From: Aurantiacibacter aquimixticola | GTDB taxonomy: Bacteria; Pseudomonadota; Alphaproteobacteria; Sphingomonadales; Sphingomonadaceae | Assembly: GCF_003605475.1 (NCBI RefSeq) | Contig: NZ_RAHX01000001.1 | Span: 1,674,001 to 1,738,000 of the forward strand | Reading direction: 5' to 3' | Length of the DNA stretch: 64,000 nt | Shown: one piece after another, positions 1 to 10,162 of the stretch | Position numbering within the stretch: the first letter of the stretch is position 1 | Layout: every line of letters begins with the position of its first letter | Program-made: the position numbers and the translations under genes | Notes under the pieces: model-generated | Database searches by the model: none | Told to the model about the DNA's origin: nothing | The model's input: only the letters and a program-made list of their open reading frames with translations

Positions 1-1783
<1,783 letters not shown>

Positions 1784-1795
1784 GGCACGCACCTG

Positions 1796-2875
1796 ATGAG
1801 CACGAAGGAGGGCCGCGCGCAGCTCGAAAGCGGAGGGTATCTCGTTTTCCTCGCGCTGGTGACGATCGCCTTCATCGCGATCATCTGGCCCTTCGTCATG
1901 CCGATACTGTGGGCGACACTCGCGGCGATCATGTTCCAGCCGCTCTACCAGTGGTTTCACCGCCGCATGGGCGGCGAAAACCGTGCGGCCATTATGACGC
2001 TGCTGGTGATCACTGTCGCGATCATCATCCCGGCGCTGCTGATCGGCGGCGTAGTGGTAGAGCAGGCGACTTCGCTGATCGTCGCCTTTCGCGAAGGGCG
2101 GATCGATCTCGCCGGATGGTTCGATGCCGTGCACGATGCCTTGCCTGCGGCCGTGCAGGCCAATCTCGACCTGCAGGGCTTCGGCACGGCGGAGCTAGTG
2201 CAGGAGCGCGCGCGCGAACTGGCGTTGGAAAGCTCCGGCCTGATCGCGCGCGAGGCACTGGCCATCACCGAAAGCGCGCTGGGCTTCCTGCTGGCCTTCG
2301 GCGTCGGCCTTTACGTCGCCTATTTCCTGCTTCGCGACGGGCACGAGATCGGCGAACGGGTGAAAGCGCACTTGCCCGTCGCGGGCGGAATTGCCGAGCG
2401 ACTGGCGGAACGGTTCCTTGCCATCACCCGCGCGACCATCAAGGGCTCCATCGTCGTCGGACTGGTGCAGGGTGCGCTGGGCGCGGCGACCTACTGGATC
2501 GCGGGCGTGCCCTCGGTCGTGCTGCTCGGCCTGCTGACCGCGCTCTTCTCCCTGCTCCCCGCCATCGGGCCGGCCATCGTCTGGCTGCCCATCGCCATCT
2601 ATCTGCTGGCGACGGGCGATATCTGGCAAGGGGTGCTGGTCCTCTTCTCCGGCGTCGCGATCATCGGGATGGTCGATAATGTCCTTCGCCCGATATTGGT
2701 GGGCCGGGACACCGGCATTCCCGACTGGATGATCCTGATCTCCACGCTTGGCGGCATCGCCGCGCTGGGGCTGGCCGGGATCGTGATCGGCCCGATGCTG
2801 GCGGGGCTGTTCCTTGCCGGATGGTCCATCCTCAACGAAACGCGCGACACCCGTATCGAAGCGCCCGCCGCCTGA
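1796..2875 (+). CDS. AI-2E family transporter (PerM/YdiK-type membrane protein)
   Basis: A 359-residue polytopic inner-membrane protein of the AI-2E exporter/PerM family, members of which export autoinducer-2 or act as ion/solute permeases. The substrate here is unknown. An N-terminal hydrophobic pair (about residues 15-60) is followed by a soluble stretch (about 90-160) and then by at least five helices. The typical family glycine-rich segments GLLTALFSLLPAIGPAIVW (about 240-260) and GPMLAGLFLAGW near the C terminus are present. It lies 12 bases after gyrB on the same strand and its stop overlaps the next start (TGATG), so it is probably co-transcribed with the protease gene behind it. Confidence 0.9.
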   Translation: MSTKEGRAQLESGGYLVFLALVTIAFIAIIWPFVMPILWATLAAIMFQPLYQWFHRRMGGENRAAIMTLLVITVAIIIPALLIGGVVVEQATSLIVAFREGRIDLAGWFDAVHDALPAAVQANLDLQGFGTAELVQERARELALESSGLIAREALAITESALGFLLAFGVGLYVAYFLLRDGHEIGERVKAHLPVAGGIAERLAERFLAITRATIKGSIVVGLVQGALGAATYWIAGVPSVVLLGLLTALFSLLPAIGPAIVWLPIAIYLLATGDIWQGVLVLFSGVAIIGMVDNVLRPILVGRDTGIPDWMILISTLGGIAALGLAGIVIGPMLAGLFLAGWSILNETRDTRIEAPAA

Positions 2876-3591
2876 TGCGCGTTCAGCCCGGAAGCCAGGA
2901 AGAAAAGGTCGGACGGCTGATTCTCGCCGCCGTGCTCGTGATGTTCCTGCCGACGATTCCGCTCGGCAATTACCTGATCTATCCCTTCGTCATCCTGTCG
3001 ACCTGGTTCCACGAGATGGGACACGGCCTTACCGCGCTGGTATTGGGACAAGACTTCGAACTGCTGGTCATCAATTCCGACGGATCCGGCTACGCCCAGT
3101 CGCGCGCCGATATGGAAGCCTCGGGCCTGTCGATGGCGCTGATCGCTGCGGGAGGCCCATTGGGTCCGAGTGTCGTCGGATCGGTCCTGATTCTGGCGAG
3201 CGCGGTGCGCAAATATTGGCGACCCGCGCTTTACGGCTTGGCAGGCGCACTGGCGATTTCAACCGTGATCTGGGTGCGCAGCACCGTGGGCTGGATCGTC
3301 CTTCCGGCACTGGCCGCCGCTTTCGCGTGGGTTGCATGGCGCGGGCAGGACTGGCTGCGCCTCTTCGCCCTGCAATTCGTCGGCGTGCTCGCCGCACTCA
3401 GCATGTTTCGCGATTTCGACTACCTGTTCTCGGAAAGCGCGGTGATAGGCGGGCAGCCGATGCTCTCGGACACCGGCGCGATGGAGCAGGCGCTGGCCTT
3501 TCCCTACTGGCTGTGGGCCATTCTCATAATCGTCGTGTCGGGCGGGATGATCGGGGCGAGCCTGAAATACGCCCTCAATCGCGACGGCTGA
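2875..3591 (+). CDS. M50-like (M50B) membrane zinc metallopeptidase
   Basis: A 238-residue integral membrane protein with an HExxH zinc motif, HEMGH, at residues 46-50 inside an early transmembrane helix. It is followed by a short segment containing GSGYAQSR, where M50B proteins usually have a conserved Gly/Thr strand. About five further hydrophobic helices follow. I choose the ATG at 2875, which overlaps the previous stop by one base; an in-frame ATG at 2821 would lie inside the AI-2E gene. The family resembles site-2 proteases but is shorter, and proteolytic activity is not shown by the sequence alone. The gene ends 3 bases before the stop of the convergent MFS gene. Confidence 0.8.
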   Translation: MRVQPGSQEEKVGRLILAAVLVMFLPTIPLGNYLIYPFVILSTWFHEMGHGLTALVLGQDFELLVINSDGSGYAQSRADMEASGLSMALIAAGGPLGPSVVGSVLILASAVRKYWRPALYGLAGALAISTVIWVRSTVGWIVLPALAAAFAWVAWRGQDWLRLFALQFVGVLAALSMFRDFDYLFSESAVIGGQPMLSDTGAMEQALAFPYWLWAILIIVVSGGMIGASLKYALNRDG

Positions 3592-3594
3592 TCG

Positions 3595-5028
3595 TTAACT
3601 CGCGATTTCCTCTTCGCTGACGGTGAACCACACAGCCGCCGACGCAGCCAGCGCGAGCGCAGCGCACACCCATGCAGTCGCTGCGAAGCCGGAGACGAGC
3701 GCGCCGCTATCCGCCGCTCCGCCCGTCAGCACGAAGCCGAGAAGCGCGGTCGCGATCAGACCGGCGGTGCGCGAAATGGCATTGTTTATGCCAGAGGCAA
3801 CGCCGGTGAAGCGCGCCTCCACCGCATTCATCACCGCCGTGGTGAGCGGGGCGACGCTGGTCGCCATGCCGATCGCCATCACGACGAGGCCGGGCAGAAT
3901 GCCTGTCCAATACGTCATGTCCGCACTTGTCCGCCATGCCATCAATGCGAAGCCCGCCGCCACCAGCAGCGGCCCTGCCGTGAGCATTCGCCGCATGCCG
4001 AATTTGGTCGCCAGCCCGCCGATCCGGCGCGAAAGCGAGCCCATGATCAGCGGAAACGGCAACATCGCCGCGCCCGCCGCCGTCGCGCCGTATTCGAACG
4101 TGTTGATGAGCATGTAAGGCAGCAGCACCAGCAGCGCGCCGAGCGCCGCGTAGAGCAGCAGGGTCAGGAGCGAAATGCCGCTGAACGATGCGGAAGCGAA
4201 GACGCCGAGCGGCATCATCGCCTCCTCCCCGCGCCGATGCTCGATCCAGAGAAACGCTGCGAGCGCGGCCAGGCCGAGCGCCAGCGGGCCAATTGCCGAG
4301 AGCTGCGCGCCCGCATCGGGAAGCGCGATCAGGCCATAGACGGTCCCCGCAAGGCCGAGCGTCACCAGCGCCGCCCCTGCGGTGTCGAGCACGGGGCGAT
4401 CCTTGGCATCCTCCCGGCTCTCCGCAATCGAACGCGCGCCGATTACCCAAGCACTCATTGCCAGCGGAAGAACGATGGCGAAGGCCCAGCGCCAGTCGAG
4501 CAGATCCACCACCACGCCGCCCGCCAGCGGAGCCGCGGCCCCCGCGATCGCGCCTGCCGCCGCCCATGTGCCGATGGCCTTGCCGCGCGCCTCGCCCGAA
4601 AAAGCATCGGCCAGGATGGCGAGGCTGTTGGGCGCCAGCAGCGCGGCACCCACGCCCTGCACCACCCGCGCGGCGAGCAATAGCGACAGGCTTGGCGCGA
4701 GCGCGCACGCCACTGTCGCCGCGGCATAGAGGGCCAACCCCAGCATGAAGAGCCGTTTGCGGCCGTAGCGATCGCCCAGCGCACCACCGACCAGCACCAA
4801 CGCGGAAAGCGGCAGGAGGTAGGCGTTGACGATCCATTGCATACCCGCCGCATCGGTACCGAAATCGGACTGCATCTGCGGCAGGGCGACATTGATGATC
4901 GCGCCCATGACGAAGGCGAGGCTGGACCCAAGCACCGTCGCGATCAGCGTGCCAGTCTGCGACGGGCACGTGCCGTTGCCCTCGCGCCCGGCGGTTTCGT
5001 CGCATGGCGGGGCATAGGCGATGGCCAT
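3595..5028 (-). CDS. MFS transporter, DHA2 (14-TM) drug/H+ antiporter type
   Basis: A 477-residue major facilitator protein. The loop 2-3 motif A reads GALGDRYGRKR at about residues 80-90, the signature of proton antiporters. The hydrophobicity pattern fits 14 membrane helices, as in the EmrB/QacA (DHA2) group, so export of drugs or other amphiphiles is the likely role. A family motif C-like segment (GAALLAPNSLAILAD) follows helix 4-5. The start codon overlaps the stop of the DUF1295 gene by one base (TGATG), so it is the last gene of a minus-strand run coming from the leucine-degradation region. The substrate cannot be read from the sequence. Confidence 0.92.
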   Translation of the reverse strand: MAIAYAPPCDETAGREGNGTCPSQTGTLIATVLGSSLAFVMGAIINVALPQMQSDFGTDAAGMQWIVNAYLLPLSALVLVGGALGDRYGRKRLFMLGLALYAAATVACALAPSLSLLLAARVVQGVGAALLAPNSLAILADAFSGEARGKAIGTWAAAGAIAGAAAPLAGGVVVDLLDWRWAFAIVLPLAMSAWVIGARSIAESREDAKDRPVLDTAGAALVTLGLAGTVYGLIALPDAGAQLSAIGPLALGLAALAAFLWIEHRRGEEAMMPLGVFASASFSGISLLTLLLYAALGALLVLLPYMLINTFEYGATAAGAAMLPFPLIMGSLSRRIGGLATKFGMRRMLTAGPLLVAAGFALMAWRTSADMTYWTGILPGLVVMAIGMATSVAPLTTAVMNAVEARFTGVASGINNAISRTAGLIATALLGFVLTGGAADSGALVSGFAATAWVCAALALAASAAVWFTVSEEEIAS

Positions 5029-5825
5029 CAGGCAGGCTCCTTCGGTGGCATCGGGATGAAGGCGGATGTGCGGCGCTTGTAGCGGGCGAAATCATCGCCG
5101 TATTTCTCGTCCATCGCATCCTCCGTCATCGCCGCGCCCGACCATTTGACCAGCGTGAAGGTCAGGAAGATCGGCCCCGGCAGAGTCCAGAGCGCGGCGG
5201 ACAGGTCGACGCTCGCCGCCACCAGCCAGATACCCCACCATGCGCAGGCATCGCCGAAATAGTTCGGGTGCCTAGTGTATCGCCACAGCCCCTCGTTCAT
5301 CACCTTGCCTTCATTGGAAGGATCGGCCTTGAAGCGCGCCAGCTGCCAGTCGCCGACCCATTCAAAAAATATGCCGAGGAGATAGAGCGCGATGCCAGGC
5401 AATGCCCATGCGGTTATCGGCGCATCAGACGCGGCGAGGATCCCGACCTGCGCCGGGCTGCTCACCAGCATGATCAGCGCGGCCTGCAATAGCCAGACTT
5501 TCCAGAGGGAAGTGAGCGCGAAGCTGAAGCGATCCTCGGGCGGTGGCAGCATGTTGCGATACCGCGCGTCCTCGCCATTGCGCCAGTAACGTCGCAGCAG
5601 GTGCACGCCGAGGCGCACGCCCCAGGCCGCCACCATCGCCAGCAGCAACGCCGCCGCGCTTCCCTGGTCCGTCAGCTGCATGAACGAAGCGAGCGCGAGG
5701 CCTGCCATCGCAAAGCCCCACACGCTGTCGACGAAGCTCGCTTTTCCGATTGCCGCAGAGATCACCCAGAGCCCGAGCACGGCGCAAACTAGCAGCGCGC
5801 CGTTGACGGTCAGCGCGTCAGTCAC
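5028..5825 (-). CDS. DUF1295 domain membrane protein (steroid 5-alpha-reductase-like fold)
   Basis: A 265-residue polytopic membrane protein. The C-terminal half carries WRYTRHPNYFGD, the cofactor-binding signature shared by DUF1295 proteins, steroid 5-alpha-reductases and isoprenylcysteine methyltransferases. These are NADPH- or SAM-dependent membrane enzymes acting on lipids; the specific reaction is unknown. I choose the GTG at 5825 because the longer open frame (to 5939) begins inside the acyltransferase gene with non-hydrophobic sequence. With this start the gene overlaps the acyltransferase stop by 8 bases, which suggests translational coupling with a lipid-modifying neighbour. Confidence 0.85.
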   Translation of the reverse strand: MTDALTVNGALLVCAVLGLWVISAAIGKASFVDSVWGFAMAGLALASFMQLTDQGSAAALLLAMVAAWGVRLGVHLLRRYWRNGEDARYRNMLPPPEDRFSFALTSLWKVWLLQAALIMLVSSPAQVGILAASDAPITAWALPGIALYLLGIFFEWVGDWQLARFKADPSNEGKVMNEGLWRYTRHPNYFGDACAWWGIWLVAASVDLSAALWTLPGPIFLTFTLVKWSGAAMTEDAMDEKYGDDFARYKRRTSAFIPMPPKEPA

Positions 5826-6435
5826 GCCGTCTCGGAATATCGGGCAATTCGTCCCGCGCCTGCCGGGCGAGCACTTCGAACCGTTCACAATCAGGCCGGT
5901 TTTTCCGATAGAACTCCGCCAACTTGGCAAGGTCGGCATGGAAATCGCCGGTCGGCATGATCGGTTCGCCCACGCCGCCCCGGCGCGTATCGTGGTTCAC
6001 CCAGGCGGGCACGATCGGCACGCCAGCTCCGTGCGCGATGTGGTAGAACCCGCTGCGCCAGCGGCCGTCACTCGTCCGGCTGCCTTCGGGCGCGACGACC
6101 AGCGCCAGCGCGTCCGCAGCCTCGAACGCGCCGATCACCGCCTGGACATAGCCACCCTTGCGCGATCGATCGACCGGCATGCCGCCCATATCGTGCATGA
6201 ACCGCGTCATCGGCCATTTGAACAGCGTGTGCTTGCCGATGAAGCTGGGCGTCACGCCAAGCTCTCGCACCGCTCCTGCAAAAAACACGAAGTCCCAGTT
6301 CGTCGTATGCGGCGCGCCGACAAACACGAATTTCGCGGCCGATGGCACGCTTCCCTCGAGCTTGTAGCCACGCATCCGGTACAGCCCGCGCAAAATGCGC
6401 CAGACGATGCGCGAGAGGAGGGTGGGTTTTGTCAT
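5818..6435 (-). CDS. Lysophospholipid (1-acyl-glycerol-3-phosphate-type) acyltransferase
   Basis: A 205-residue PlsC-superfamily acyltransferase. The HX4D catalytic motif is seen as PHTTNWD near residue 55. The glycerophosphate-binding block appears as APEGSRTSDG near residue 115. The product is short for the family and has one hydrophobic N-terminal segment, so it is probably a peripheral or monotopic inner-membrane enzyme. The ATG at 6435 (MTKPTLL) is preferred; the open frame extends to 6492 without family-like sequence. The acyl acceptor is not known: members act on lysophosphatidate, ornithine lipids or other lipids. It sits between the DUF3088 and DUF1295 genes on the same strand. Confidence 0.85.
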   Translation of the reverse strand: MTKPTLLSRIVWRILRGLYRMRGYKLEGSVPSAAKFVFVGAPHTTNWDFVFFAGAVRELGVTPSFIGKHTLFKWPMTRFMHDMGGMPVDRSRKGGYVQAVIGAFEAADALALVVAPEGSRTSDGRWRSGFYHIAHGAGVPIVPAWVNHDTRRGGVGEPIMPTGDFHADLAKLAEFYRKNRPDCERFEVLARQARDELPDIPRRRD

Positions 6436-6457
6436 AAAGGCCGGTGCTACCCCTGCC

Positions 6458-6760
6458 TCATGACGAACGGATTGGAAAGCCGTGCCTTTCATGCAGCGCC
6501 GCGAGCAGCGCGTCCTGCGTGTTCACGAAACCGCCTTCGGCAAAGGCAAGCGCCGGGCAATTCTGGTTCGCTTCGCCCAGCGCATCCACCACCTGTGTAC
6601 GCGGCTTCGCCCAGGCCACACGGACGACATCGATTTTCGCGGCAAGCTCTGGAAACAGACCAAGCAGCCCGTCCACCTCGATACAGTCGCGGCAATAGAA
6701 CGCCGTGCCCTCTTCATCGAAGTAGCTACGTTCGAGGATGAAAAGCGTGTCCGTTGCCAT
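6458..6760 (-). CDS. DUF3088 family small cytoplasmic protein
   Basis: A 100-residue soluble protein beginning [10 protein letters not shown] and carrying FYCRDC (residues about 20-25), a CxxC pair in the position usual for DUF3088 proteins, which have a thioredoxin-like look. Its function is unknown. The ATG at 6760 overlaps the stop of the carboxylase gene (TGATG); a GTG one codon further upstream is also possible. Position in the operon right behind methylcrotonyl-CoA carboxylase beta suggests co-expression but does not prove a role in leucine breakdown. Confidence 0.75.
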   Translation of the reverse strand: MATDTLFILERSYFDEEGTAFYCRDCIEVDGLLGLFPELAAKIDVVRVAWAKPRTQVVDALGEANQNCPALAFAEGGFVNTQDALLAALHERHGFPIRSS

Positions 6761-8361
6761 CACATCCGGAACACGCCGAAGCGCGGTGTTTCGGGGATCG
6801 GCGCTTCGAGACAGGCGGCAAGGCTGAGGCCAAGCACGTCGCGGGTCTGAACAGGGTCGATCACCCCGTCATCCCACAGCCGCGCGGTGGCGTAATAGGG
6901 ATTGCCCTCGTCTTCGTATTTCTGGCGGATCGGGGCCTTGAATTCCTCGGCCTGTTCGTCGGTCCAGCTGTCGGCATCGCGGTGGACGGTGGCGAGCACG
7001 CTCGCGGCCTGTTCGCCGCCCATCACCGAGATACGCGCATTGGGCCAGGTGAACATGAAGCGCGGCGAATAGGCGCGGCCGCACATGCCGTAATTGCCCG
7101 CGCCGAAGCTGCCGCCAATGACCACGGTGATCTTGGGCACCTGCGCGGTGGCGACGGCAGTCACCAGCTTCGCGCCGTGCTTGGCGATGCCTTCCGCCTC
7201 ATACTTCCCGCCGACCATGAAGCCGGAGATATTCTGCAGGAACAGCAGCGGGATGCCGCGCTGGCAGGCAAGCTCGATGAAATGCGCGCCCTTCTGCGCG
7301 CTTTCGGAAAACAGCACGCCATTATTGGCGAGGATCGCCACGGGCATGCCCCAGACATGCGCGAAGCCGCAGACCAGCGTGGAGCCGTACTCGCGCTTGA
7401 ACTCGTGAAACTCGCTGCCGTCGACGACGCGGGCGATCACCTCATGCACGTCATATGGAGCGCGCACATCCTCGGGGATAATGGCGTAGAGGTCTTCTGC
7501 GTCGAATTTCGGCGCGCGCGGTTCGCGAATATCGAGCGTCGCACCATCGCTCGCTCCGAGACGCGAGACGATATCGCGCACGATGGTGAGCGCATGCTCG
7601 TCATTCTCGGCGAGGTGATCGACCACGCCCGATTTCTTCGCGTGCAGAGCACCCCCGCCCAAATCCTCGGCGCTGATTTCTTCGCCCGTCGCCGCCTTCA
7701 CCAGCGGCGGTCCGGCAAGGAAGATCGTCCCCTGCTCGCGCACGATCACGCTTTCGTCGGACATGGCGGGCACATAGGCCCCGCCCGCCGTGCAGCTGCC
7801 CATCACGCAGGCGATCTGCGGAATACCCTTCGCAGACATGTTCGCCTGATTGTAGAAAATGCGCCCGAAATGGTCGCGGTCGGGAAACACCTCTGCCTGG
7901 AACGGCAGGTTCGCCCCGCCGCTATCGACGAGATAGATGCATGGCAGGTGGTTCGCTTCGGCAATCTCCTGCGCACGCAGATGCTTCTTCACCGTCATCG
8001 GATAGTAGGAACCGCCCTTCACGGTCGGATCGTTGCAGGCGATCATGACCTGCCGCCCGCTGACGCGCCCGATGCCCGCGATCATCGACGCGCCGCTGAC
8101 GTCCCCGCCATACATGCCGTTCGCCGCCAGCTGCCCGATCTCGAGAAAAGGCGAACCCGGATCGAGAAGGCGCTCCACCCGCTCTCGCGGCAGCAGCTTG
8201 CCGCGCGCCACATGTCGCTCGCGATGCTTCTCCGAGCCGCCCAGCGCCGCTTCGGCGACTTTGGCGCGAAGCTCTTCGGAGAGCGCCTTGTTATGCGCAA
8301 AGCGCGCCTTCGCATCGGGCGCTTCGCGGTCGAGGGTGGAGGTGAGAACGGGTGCGGTCAT
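6760..8361 (-). CDS. mccB: Methylcrotonyl-CoA carboxylase beta subunit (carboxyltransferase)
   Basis: A 533-residue acyl-CoA carboxyltransferase subunit. It transfers the carboxyl group from biotin to 3-methylcrotonyl-CoA in leucine catabolism. Two crotonase-like halves are visible: the N-terminal half with [21 protein letters not shown] and [16 protein letters not shown], and the C-terminal half with [12 protein letters not shown] and [16 protein letters not shown]. Both oxyanion-hole Gly-rich stretches are intact. Substrate assignment rests on overall sequence style, on the family's typical length (about 535), and on the isovaleryl-CoA dehydrogenase gene just upstream. The biotin-carrying alpha subunit is not in the adjacent minus-strand genes seen here. 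Confidence 0.93.
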   Translation of the reverse strand: MTAPVLTSTLDREAPDAKARFAHNKALSEELRAKVAEAALGGSEKHRERHVARGKLLPRERVERLLDPGSPFLEIGQLAANGMYGGDVSGASMIAGIGRVSGRQVMIACNDPTVKGGSYYPMTVKKHLRAQEIAEANHLPCIYLVDSGGANLPFQAEVFPDRDHFGRIFYNQANMSAKGIPQIACVMGSCTAGGAYVPAMSDESVIVREQGTIFLAGPPLVKAATGEEISAEDLGGGALHAKKSGVVDHLAENDEHALTIVRDIVSRLGASDGATLDIREPRAPKFDAEDLYAIIPEDVRAPYDVHEVIARVVDGSEFHEFKREYGSTLVCGFAHVWGMPVAILANNGVLFSESAQKGAHFIELACQRGIPLLFLQNISGFMVGGKYEAEGIAKHGAKLVTAVATAQVPKITVVIGGSFGAGNYGMCGRAYSPRFMFTWPNARISVMGGEQAASVLATVHRDADSWTDEQAEEFKAPIRQKYEDEGNPYYATARLWDDGVIDPVQTRDVLGLSLAACLEAPIPETPRFGVFRM

Positions 8362-8798
8362 ATTTTTCGATCAACTCTTTCGTTTCCTGCCAAGATGCCC
8401 TGCTCGTGCAGAACTCGAAAGCAGCGCTCGTCGTCAATGCGGTCGGTCATGCCCGCAAGTTCATCGGGAGAAACTGCAGAACATGGTTCTGCAGGCGCTG
8501 TGATTTCGAGTCTGCAATATGCGCATTCGGAGACACCTGCTTCCCATTCTGTCTTTCCTGGGTCCAGTTCGATTTCCCGCCCCGGTAGAAACCAGATAGC
8601 GCGCACTAGGTAGCCGAGCGCGCAAAGAAGCACGCCCAGCCCGATACCCAGGTAAGCAATGAGCAATGCGACCTGAAATCCGACCGCTGTCTCGGCGGAA
8701 CCGACAAAGAAAATCGCTATGATACCGACTATGATCAGGCCGCTCCCGATGCCGGTGACATGCGACCCGTCTGGCCTGCCAAGCGTATTGGCACTCAT
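8358..8798 (-). CDS. Hypothetical small membrane protein with cysteine-rich tail
   Basis: A 146-residue protein that I do not recognise. Residues about 18-70 form two adjacent hydrophobic segments ([17 protein letters not shown] and [15 protein letters not shown]). The C-terminal half is soluble and holds a CAYC pair plus two more cysteines (PC and RC), a pattern compatible with metal binding. The ATG at 8798 is chosen because the longer frame runs through the hairpin repeat and into the dehydrogenase gene. It overlaps the mccB start by 4 bases, so it interrupts the leucine-degradation genes within one transcript. It could be a misplaced accessory gene. Confidence 0.6.
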   Translation of the reverse strand: MSANTLGRPDGSHVTGIGSGLIIVGIIAIFFVGSAETAVGFQVALLIAYLGIGLGVLLCALGYLVRAIWFLPGREIELDPGKTEWEAGVSECAYCRLEITAPAEPCSAVSPDELAGMTDRIDDERCFRVLHEQGILAGNERVDRKI

Positions 8799-8810
8799 TG
8801 AAAATCCCCC

Positions 8811-8853
8811 TCGACCGCTCTGCGAGCGGTCCCCCTCCCCGTGCCGGGGAGGA
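8811..8853. repeat. REP-like pair of hairpins
   Basis: Two consecutive perfect inverted repeats fill the gap between the isovaleryl-CoA dehydrogenase stop and the small membrane protein. Hairpin one is ACCGCTC at 8814-8820 paired with GAGCGGT at 8824-8830, with a 3-base loop. Hairpin two is CCTCCCC at 8834-8840 paired with GGGGAGG at 8846-8852, with a 5-base loop. There is no T-tract after either on the minus strand, so a classical terminator is unlikely. Short GC-rich palindromes of this kind are typical of REP-like intergenic elements, which can stabilise or attenuate polycistronic mRNA. Confidence 0.6.
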
Positions 8854-8857
8854 TTAC

Positions 8858-10024
8858 TCACCCCGTCGCCCCGATCAGTTCGCGGCCGATCAGCATACGC
8901 CTGATCTCGTTCGTGCCGGCGCCGATATCGAGCAGCTTCGCATCGCGCAGGTAGCGCTCCACCGGCCAGTCGGTCGTATAGCCCGCGCCGCCGAGCGCCT
9001 GGATCGCCTCTCCCGCCACGCGGAAGGCGTTTTCCGATGACAGCAGGATCGTGCCCGCCGCGTCGAAGCGGGTCGTCTTGCCGTTGTCGCAAGCCTTGGC
9101 CACCGCATAGGTATAGGCGCGGGCCGATTGCAGGGCGACATACATGTCGGCGACCTTCGCCTGGATCAGCTGGAAATCGCCGATGCGCTTGCCGAACTGG
9201 GTGCGCTCCCGGACATAGGGGATGACGGTGTCGAGGCACGCCTGCATGATGCCGAGCTGCACGCCCGAAAGCACGACGCGCTCGTAATCGAGGCCGCTCA
9301 TCAGCACTTGCACGCCGCGACCGACGTCGCCGAGCACATTCTCTTCCGGCACGTGGCAATCCTCGAACACCAGCTCGCTGGTGATGGAGCCCTTCATGCC
9401 CATCTTCTCGATCTTCTGGCCGGGCGAGAAGCCCTCCATGTCCTTTTCGATCAGGAAGGCGGTGATGCCCTTGCTGCCGCCCGCCGCATCGGTCTTGGCA
9501 TAGACCACCAGCGTTTCGGCGGCGTGGCCATTGGTGATCCAGAATTTCGTGCCGTTGAGCAAATATCCGCCCTGCACCGCGTCGGCTTTCAGCTTCATGC
9601 TCACGACGTCCGACCCAGCCGCAGGCTCGCTCATGGCCAGCGAACCGACATGCTCGCCGCTAATGAGGCCAGGCAGGTATTTCGCCTTCTGCTCCGCATT
9701 GCCCCAGCGCGCGATCTGGTTGACGCAAAGATTGGAATGCGCGCCGTAGCTGAGGCCCACCGAAGCGCTCGCGCGGCTCACTTCCTCGATGGCGATGGTG
9801 TGTTCGAGATAGCCGAGGCCGGTGCCGCCATCCTCTTCGCTCACCGTCATGCCGTGCAGACCCAGCTTGCCCATTTCCGGCCACAGCTCGATCGGGAACC
9901 AGTCCTCCGCATCCACCTTCGCCGCCAGCGGAGCGATACGCTCATCGGCAAAGCGGGCGACGCTCTCGCGGATCATCTGGGCTTCGTCCGTCAGGCCGAA
10001 ATCGAAATCTGGGGTGGCGCGCAT
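8858..10024 (-). CDS. ivd: Isovaleryl-CoA dehydrogenase
   Basis: A 388-residue FAD-dependent acyl-CoA dehydrogenase converting isovaleryl-CoA to 3-methylcrotonyl-CoA, the step before MccB in leucine breakdown. The N-terminal helical domain, the middle FAD-binding segment (AMSEPAAGSDVVSMK) and the C-terminal helical domain are all present. The catalytic Glu lies in MSGLDYERVVLSG, its position in isovaleryl-CoA dehydrogenases, which separates this enzyme from most other acyl-CoA dehydrogenases. The ATG at 10024 gives the usual N terminus MRATPDFDFGL; the longer frame to 10084 has no homology-like sequence. It is divergently transcribed from the sensor kinase gene. Confidence 0.93.
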   Translation of the reverse strand: MRATPDFDFGLTDEAQMIRESVARFADERIAPLAAKVDAEDWFPIELWPEMGKLGLHGMTVSEEDGGTGLGYLEHTIAIEEVSRASASVGLSYGAHSNLCVNQIARWGNAEQKAKYLPGLISGEHVGSLAMSEPAAGSDVVSMKLKADAVQGGYLLNGTKFWITNGHAAETLVVYAKTDAAGGSKGITAFLIEKDMEGFSPGQKIEKMGMKGSITSELVFEDCHVPEENVLGDVGRGVQVLMSGLDYERVVLSGVQLGIMQACLDTVIPYVRERTQFGKRIGDFQLIQAKVADMYVALQSARAYTYAVAKACDNGKTTRFDAAGTILLSSENAFRVAGEAIQALGGAGYTTDWPVERYLRDAKLLDIGAGTNEIRRMLIGRELIGATG

Positions 10025-10062
10025 TCTCGGAAAGCTCCTGTTCAGGCCGTGCGGCGGCAATA

Positions 10063-10114
10063 GCAACCGCACCGGTGAAGGCAAACCGGTTGCATCGGAA
10101 ACTGCGATATCGCA
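10063..10114. promoter_or_regulatory. Candidate operator region in the ivd/sensor-kinase divergent gap
   Basis: The 138-base divergent gap contains two inverted repeats. GCAACC at 10063-10068 faces GGTTGC at 10088-10093. TGCGATATCGCA at 10103-10114 is a perfect 12-base palindrome. Leucine-degradation genes in alphaproteobacteria are often controlled by a MerR-type regulator (LiuR), which binds palindromes in such promoters, but no regulator gene is nearby and I cannot match the site to a known consensus. Treat as a candidate only. Confidence 0.3.
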
Positions 10115-10162
10115 TCCGCTTTTCGCGCAGGGAAATTCCGGCTAGACGACCGGGCAAAGGGG

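Noticed and set aside
6754..8613. 619-codon plus-strand frame opposite mccB
   Set aside because: Antisense shadow of a full-length carboxylase gene.
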